Shown: one piece after another, positions 58,629 through 64,000 of the stretch
Layout: every line of letters starts with the position of its first letter
Position numbering within the stretch: position 1 is the first letter of the stretch
Source of the DNA: Raphanus sativus
Lineage: Eukaryota > Streptophyta > Magnoliopsida > Brassicales > Brassicaceae
Assembly (NCBI RefSeq): GCF_000801105.2
Contig: NC_079518.1
Span: forward strand, 14,426,800 to 14,490,799
Direction of reading: 5' to 3'
Length of the DNA stretch: 64,000 nt
Notes under the pieces: model-generated
What the model was told of the DNA's origin: nothing
Databases searched by the model: none
What the model saw: the letters and a program-made list of their open reading frames with translations, nothing else
Position numbers and translations under genes: made by a program

Positions 58629-59333
58629 CTAGATTTTGACCCGCGCTTTCAAAGCGCGGGTTTATGTTTGGTGAAAATTTTATATAATCACATTTATATA
58701 ATCCGTCTTGTATATGTATTTATATAATCCGTCTCATATATGTATTTTATATCGAGATTTATGTTCGGTAAAACTATATTATACATGTATTTTTAGGTTT
58801 TTAATTTTGAATTAGATATTTTAAATATAAATCAATATAACAGTTTTATAGTTTTGATCGGAGACCTGCGGTTGAACGGATTACCGGTTGATCAAAGATA
58901 AATTCAGTTCGGGTTTGAAAAAAAAAATTAAAAATCCAATAAAAACTACTAAAATCGAAATCCAGTTACCGGTTGAACCACTGGTTGAACCAATAAACAA
59001 TTTTTATTTTTTATAAATAATTTTTGTTAGATAGTTGGGATTATATTTAGGAAAAAGCGGTTTAAAACCAAACCATTAAATAGTTTGAGAAAAAACGATG
59101 CAGTTTCAAACATGTCCGGTTAGAAAAATATTAAAATGATGCAGTATCAAACACGGAATAATCACATACCAAAATTGAATTAGGAAACCGGTGGTTAATG
59201 ACAAACCAAAAACAATTAAAAAAGAAACCAATGCAAAATGTCCAAAATGTCATTAATAAATACAAAAGAAAACTTCTTTAATAGGGGTAAACATAGTAAA
59301 AATCCAAATGTGCTTGTAATTTAATAGTATAGA
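58629..59333 (-). mobile_element. Non-autonomous Helitron, minus strand
   Basis: On the minus strand it starts TCTATACTATTAAATTAC after an A (59333) and ends with the hairpin CCCGCGCTTTGAAAGCGCGGG followed by TCAAAATCTAG and T (58629). It shares the ...GGTCAAAATCTAG 3' end with the Helitron at 51402-52751, so they belong to one 3'-end family. 705 bp, noncoding. Confidence 0.85.
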
Positions 59334-59573
59334 TGGTTTCCGGGTTTAGACTATAATGGTGACTAAACCGAAAGCCGCATTGCATATACAAAAACCATAT
59401 ACTATTGAGATCAAGGCTTTCTCTTGTACCGAGTCATAGTAGATTTAAAACATATAAACTTATAAAAAAATTGAGATGACATAAATATTGGTATGCCCTT
59501 TTTTATTATATTTGTTTGAATCTCATGAGCCATAGAGAAGGCGAACACTACATTTATATTGGCCATGTATTTG

Positions 59574-60074
59574 TCAATATAAGGACTTATTTTTATTCCA
59601 TGGAAAACAAATATCAAACTGCTTAGTTCTACGGTTAAACCTACAAGGTCCGGTTTGTCTGATCTTCCACATGCACTGTTGGCACCAGTCATCGCCGTTA
59701 CTCTCTCGGTGGTATCTATATATGTCAAAATAATACATTCCGTTTGGCAACGCAAAAGAACAGAAAAACAATGACCTTCCGAATATTTGAGGCTTAAAAC
59801 TAAACGACCACGACCCACCCGGTTGCAAACTTCTGTCACCCAAATCATCGTCCTTTGATTTACAATGATAAGGCAATGTTACCGTACCACCAATATCGTT
59901 GATGATTTCTACAGTAACTTTTTCCATAGGACTAAACTCATCTTTTGTTGATGATAATGAATCTGATCGACCGTTTGCAACATGAATGTTGTTTATTGTG
60001 TCGGCGTGTGATAGATCTGTAGCTATGAGGATAATCAATGTTAATAGTGATGGGTAGCGTTTTGGAATAACCAT
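59574..60074 (-). CDS. Self-incompatibility protein S1 family (SPH), gene 3
   Basis: Intronless, 166 aa from the ATG at 60074. The frame is open 22 codons further upstream, but those lie in the TATA/leader region. A signal peptide (ending LSHA) is followed by about 30 residues absent from gene 1, rich in Ser, Asn and Asp. The S1 fold follows: VEIINDIGG, YHCKSKDDDLGD, SLQPGGSWSFSF, FGRSLFFCSF, YYFDIYR, a W-CQQCMWKIR-TGPC block and FDICFPWNKN. All conserved Cys are present and the frame is intact. It is the closest paralogue of gene 1 (38.0 kb), with shared promoter and 3' flank. Confidence 0.9.
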   Translation of the reverse strand: MVIPKRYPSLLTLIILIATDLSHADTINNIHVANGRSDSLSSTKDEFSPMEKVTVEIINDIGGTVTLPYHCKSKDDDLGDRSLQPGGSWSFSFKPQIFGRSLFFCSFALPNGMYYFDIYRYHRESNGDDWCQQCMWKIRQTGPCRFNRRTKQFDICFPWNKNKSLY

Positions 60075-60117
60075 TTTGTGGTATATGAGAATGAGATAGT
60101 GACGTTGTTTGTACTTG

Positions 60118-60137
60118 TTGAATGAGTTATATATATA
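60118..60137 (-). promoter_or_regulatory. TATA region of S1 gene 3
   Basis: GAATGAGTTATATATATAC, about 50 bp upstream of the ATG, matches the S1 gene 1 promoter. Confidence 0.5.
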
Positions 60138-60401
60138 CACAGTAGTGTAACGTAATGCAGTGTCGACGATTCTTTATACTTTCTTTCCGTTAATATCTTA
60201 TCTGAATATTCCTTTTCTCTCTTAAATTCATGTATATGGTCAAAAAATCATGTCTATGGTCAAACTTTGAAGACAAGGAACCTTAGTTATAATGACGCTT
60301 TAGATTGACTGATTTTGATCATTTCATATTTTTATTTGATACTTAGTTTACAGAACAACATTTATTCTGTGAATCATGAATATCAATCTCGCTAAAATAA
60401 T

Positions 60402-61094
60402 TAGGCCTAGGCACGAATCGGATATCCGGATTTTTGAAAGTATTTGTGATTTGCTTCGAATGTTACGGATATTTAATTTTCCGATTTGCTTTGCTTCGGA
60501 AAAATACGGATAACCGGAAAAATGGATATCCGAAAAACAAACAGATATTTACGGATATTTGCAAATAGTTACATATATCTTATTTGTTTTGATTAATACA
60601 AATAATCTTATAAACTCAATACAATTTGTTTTGTAAAATATTTTTTTGCATGATATAAAAGATAAAAAAATTAAAATAAGTACTGAATCTACATATTTTG
60701 TGAATCTTTAAGAAAAAAATAAAAATTGTCATAAACTTACTTAAAAATTATAATAACACAAAACTTAAGAAAAAAATTAAAATTGTCATAAATATTTTCT
60801 CTTCCTTTTATGTAATACTTTTATATAAGTAATAATGTGAATAGAATCGCTCAACTCATATGTTAGAATAATAATTATATAATTTTATACATTTAAAACT
60901 TTAAATATAATCAAGATATACATGTATTTATATATTGACGGATCTGATCGGACATTCGTTTCCTAAAATTTTAATATTTGTGATTTACTTCGATTTTAGC
61001 GGATATTAAATTTTAGTATTTGTTTTGCTTCGAAAGCTTACTGATATTCAAAATTTTTGGATAGAATAGCAATGGATAACGAAGCCCAGTCCTA
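60402..61094. mobile_element. hAT-type MITE, GGATATCC-rich
   Basis: Ends TAGGCCTAGGC / inverse of TAGGACTGGGC with an exact 8-bp duplication AAAATAAT (60394-60401, 61095-61102). Both subterminal zones are rich in GGATATCCGG/TACGGATA words around an AT-rich centre. 693 bp, noncoding. It gives the boundary model for the similar patches near 1262, 8210 and 58180. Confidence 0.8.
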
Positions 61095-61525
61095 AAAATA
61101 ATATCAGATCGATTCAATTAGTGAATCTATATATATAAAGTAGAGTTCCCTCTCTCCAGGGCCCTCCACATCAGATTCCAGGTCAGAAATTCGAGCTCTT
61201 TGGCGCTGACACGTGTCCAAGACCATTCGTTTCATTTATTTATATTTGTAATTCATTTGGGCTTTTGTGCATATTTTGTGTTTGTGTCAAGTCTTATGAA
61301 GCCCATCCGATAAAGCGTAAGTCAATATGCTTAACACGCGTCGTTTTGTATATCATATGGGTTGAACCCTCTTCTTTCTCCGCCGTCGCGATATGGAGTC
61401 ACACCCTAGGCTTTCGATTCAGTTGCTTCATCTTCTTCCTACCGATTCATAAATCCAACGGTTACAGATTCATTCTATTAAAATCTGTCTTAAATCATCA
61501 TTCAATATCTACCTTTATATATAGA

Positions 61526-61838
61526 TGAAGACAAAGAGTATGCATATCAAACGGCTGTGAACATCGGAAGTCACGTTTTCAAAGGCATTCTCTATGACCA
61601 AGGTTCATCAGATGAACACCGCTACAGCTCAACCCCTGCTGCCATATCCGCAGAATCCTCTCAGCACCATCTTAACCTCTTGGCCTCAGCCACTTCAGTT
61701 GCCACTACAACCGCCGTGACCGCGAGAAATAACAATACCCCATCAGTTGACCTTTCTTTGGTTTACAGTGCAGCAGCAACTCCGATCAACTCTTTTATCA
61801 CCGCCGGTACATCTTTCTTCGCATCTAATTGGTCTTAA
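61526..61838 (+). pseudogene. Captured 3' fragment of an LRP1/SHI-family (SRS) gene
   Basis: Translation reads [20 protein letters not shown] then ILYDQG and a Ser/Thr/Ala-rich tail ending in a stop. The (V)[15 protein letters not shown] box is the C-terminal IGGH/LRP1-type domain of SHI-related sequence transcription factors, which control auxin synthesis and organ development; LRP1 is the nearest match I recall. The RING-like zinc finger that defines the family is missing and the fragment begins mid-protein after a splice-like site. It sits inside a Helitron. It is not a complete gene, though it could be part of a chimeric transcript. Confidence 0.75.
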
Positions 61839-61979
61839 GATTGAAATATTATATTTTTAAAACTTTGTTATTACCCTTATAGTTATCAGTTTGATATGCA
61901 TACTACGAGTACCAAAAAAAAAATCGAGGGCTTTGTTATTTGTGAGAGTACTGATTAACATGCACTTTTTTGCTGTTGT

Positions 61980-63560
61980 AGAGATGGCGAATAGAGTAGA
62001 AGCATCAACATGTATGTGGAGGAGAAGAGCTCATTCAAGGCATTTGACTTCACTGTATAGATCCACTGGTGCAAGACCCTCTTGGGAGGATGATAGTGGA
62101 AGAGATGATGAATCGGAAAGTAACACTTTTGATTGGTCAGATAAGAGAAGCAGTTCGCAGCTGAAGAGCTCTCAAGAGAGAGAGAGAGAGAGCATAATCC
62201 CTAAAGGGTAAGACTTTTGAAATTCCAGTCTATTTTTTGATTTTTGGTTTTCTTGAACATTGGGAACTACTAAAGGAAAGTATGAATCGATGTGGGTAGT
62301 GGAAAAAGAGGAACAGGATTGTTTGTTAACAATTACCCAATAAGGAATCTGAAGTTTGAGATGTACAGGATTGAAACGGTGAGATGAGCCTCGAACCTGA
62401 AAATATGGGGATGAGGGAGTGGCTGAAAGAGAATGTTAAGGAGGAGGAATATGTGGTTATGAAGGCAGAGGTTGACGTGTTGGAGGTGATGATGAGGAGA
62501 AGGAACATGGAGACAGAGGATATGTATCCAACCATGCGTTTTTTTCTTTACATTATCTTCTTTTTTCTTCTTTTTTGTTGTCCGAATTGTTTTAATCATC
62601 TTATACTCATTCTGTTTTGTTGTGGTGTTGCAGTTTCGGGGTTCTAATAAGCTTAATTAATTATGTTAAGTAATTCCTCTAGATGTTACTAGCATCATGT
62701 TAGTTGTTCTCACGAGGTTTTGACTGCATTCAAGAAAAATCTCAAGTTTTTGATAACCTAACATTTTTCTTTGTTACTATTGTGCTATGACTTCTCTTCC
62801 ATCACATGATCTTAGTCGTTTCTTTATCTACCGTGAGCTGATTGATTCATGACTTCCTACTTTGTTCATATAGTCTCATATCCAGAAGCTGTCGGATTAA
62901 GTTCTTCTAAGAATAACTCCCATCCAAGTATAGCTGTAAGCAATAAACGCTTCTATATTTTTTTCAATGTATGATAGATCCACCACATCTTTTTTTCTTT
63001 TGTAACTCTTTCATTCTCTTTTGGGCATTAGAGGTATTTGGGCACAGTGAGAGAAGATGAAACTTTCAGAATCCTGCTTGAAAGAGAACCTCTTTCTGGA
63101 TTCTCGAACTTCACTTAGGTTATCAGAGAATTTCTGAGACACGGATGCCCGCCATTGCCATAAATCTGTACAAAGACATGAGTAAAACCACCTCCGAGGT
63201 GAACCTCAATGAAGGACAGTCACACCAAAGTCGAAGGAAAGGGCTGCAGGTTCTGTATGGCTGCTATGTGCGCGGCATGTGTCTTTGAGCTCACACGTGA
63301 GCCTGGTTATGGCCACTACAGCAACTGACACCGTTCCGTCTAACTTCGCTTCACTTAATATCTCAGTTCGTAGCTCAAGATCTTCTTTCTCTGCTGGTCA
63401 ACTTCTTACGAGTCATCATCATTATAATGATATTTGTAATAATTTGAATTATGATTGTATTTCACAGGAAGAGAAAAAGTTTTTTTCGGAGAAAACTAAT
63501 TTTTTTGTTCAAAGACCGGATTTAAAAATAATAATAATATACAACCCAATGAACCATGTT
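61980..63560 (+). other. Unrecognised exon-like segments
   Basis: Open segments at 61984-62211 (MANRVEASTCMWRRR... with an acidic Ser-rich middle, ending before GTAAGA), 62332-62520 (NYPIRNLKFEMYRIE... MREWLKENVKEEEY) and 63030-63110 (RYLGTVREDETFRILLERE) look like pieces of one or more spliced genes. I do not recognise the family. Stops and lack of continuity suggest captured or decayed fragments. Confidence 0.35.
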
Positions 63561-63743
63561 TGATAGAACAGACGACAAATTCTAACAATTGTATTTGTCA
63601 TTTAAAAATGATGATGTGTGTATTAATGGAAACTAAACTACTCAAGTACATAGAACAACAATTACCAAGCTCACGTGTGGTTGGTAATTCAATTAGAATT
63701 AGAATTACTAGGTATTATTGAGTTAACAAACACGCACATAGAA

Positions 63744-63927
63744 TCTATACTATTAAAAGTACAGTTTTGAGGCACCAGGGAGCGTCCACCTCATCGAAAA
63801 AAAATTCGTTAGAAATATGCCACGTGTCATTATTATTAAAAAAATAGAAAATAATTAATAAGTAAATATGAAATATAAAGAAAAATAATAATAAGTAAAT
63901 GTACATATAACAAATAGAAATATTACA
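63744..63927 (+). mobile_element. Helitron 5' end, second copy
   Basis: TCTATACTATTAAAAGTACAG after an A, then GGCACCAGGGAGCGTCCACCTCAT. Only the 5' part precedes another Helitron start at 63928. Confidence 0.6.
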
Positions 63928-64000
63928 TCTATACTATATAAAAGTTGAGGCTATAAGCCATTGAGAGCGTCCACATAGGATTTAAAACGACCAATCGTAT
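63928..64000 (+). mobile_element. Helitron 5' end, third copy, cut by the window edge
   Basis: TCTATACTATATAAAAGTTGAG after an A, then GAGAGCGTCCACATAGGATTT. The element continues past the window. Confidence 0.55.

Larger units (their letters stand above)
61126..63740 (+). mobile_element. Helitron 5' end followed by captured gene fragments
   Basis: TCTATATATATAAAGTAGAG after an A at 61125, then CTCTCCAGG...CCTCCACATCAGATTCC, is the 5' end of a common Brassicaceae Helitron family. No matching 3' hairpin with CTAG was found before the next Helitron end at 63744, so the right limit is uncertain and the 3' end may lie beyond the window. Inside are an LRP1/SRS fragment (61526-61838) and unrecognised open segments near 61980-62215, 62330-62530 and 63040-63300. 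Confidence 0.55.

Noticed and set aside
1..64000. CRISPR arrays, tRNA and rRNA genes
   Set aside because: No regular direct repeats with spacers. The only tRNA-like words are retrotransposon primer sites. No rRNA sequence was recognised.

Overview
The window is nuclear DNA of a crucifer, very probably Brassica or a close relative. It has small intron-containing plant genes, AT-rich intergenic DNA, typical Brassicaceae transposons (Helitrons, hAT and Stowaway MITEs, CACTA, Mutator-like elements, LINEs, nested LTR elements), and a captured fragment of RGA that follows the Brassica form of that protein. There is one 100-base assembly gap (8632-8731). No organellar or bacterial signal was seen. 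All family names come from reading translations and from memory; no search was run.

The conserved gene backbone is a RING-H2 ATL ubiquitin ligase (3.7 kb, +), a pectin methylesterase with an inhibitor pro-domain (22.6-25.5 kb, -), a GPI-anchored hydroxyproline-rich protein (43.1-43.6 kb, +) and an importin alpha of the IMPA-1 type (53.3-56.1 kb, -). From memory, the last three match, in order, Arabidopsis At3g06830, At3g06750 and At3g06720. The paralogous At5g491-493 block carries similar genes and is the alternative. Between them, at 33-41.6 kb, lies material that recalls another Arabidopsis neighbourhood (At4g16050, At4g16130, At4g16195): a plant mobile domain gene, a self-incompatibility S1-family gene and a broken L-arabinokinase (ARA1) fragment. 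Two more S1-family genes are at 47.7 and 59.6 kb.

The rest is mostly mobile DNA. 0.3-8.1 kb holds hAT elements (one nested exactly in the end of another), two Stowaway MITEs, a Pack-MULE carrying a decayed piece of the DELLA gene RGA, and a long foldback Mutator-like element. 8.8-21.2 kb is a degenerate Copia element with short LTRs, split by a young Ty3/Gypsy element (12,229-18,802) that keeps gag and protease but no reverse transcriptase. 26.6-32.9 kb has a Copia LTR with its primer site, a TGTACA-rich zone and a Harbinger-type MITE. 36-41 kb has a hAT, LINE pieces and a CACTA element. 48-59 kb has a LINE, a foldback split by a Helitron, another foldback beside an RPA/OB-fold gene fragment, and a second Helitron. 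61.1 kb to the end has three Helitron-type 5' ends, the first followed by a captured LRP1/SRS transcription-factor fragment.

The most unusual items are an snRNA-like locus at 35.5 kb (USE, TATA, Sm site and hairpins), the octapeptide-repeat linker in the pectin methylesterase, and a one-base insertion at an importin alpha splice acceptor that a cryptic acceptor would repair.
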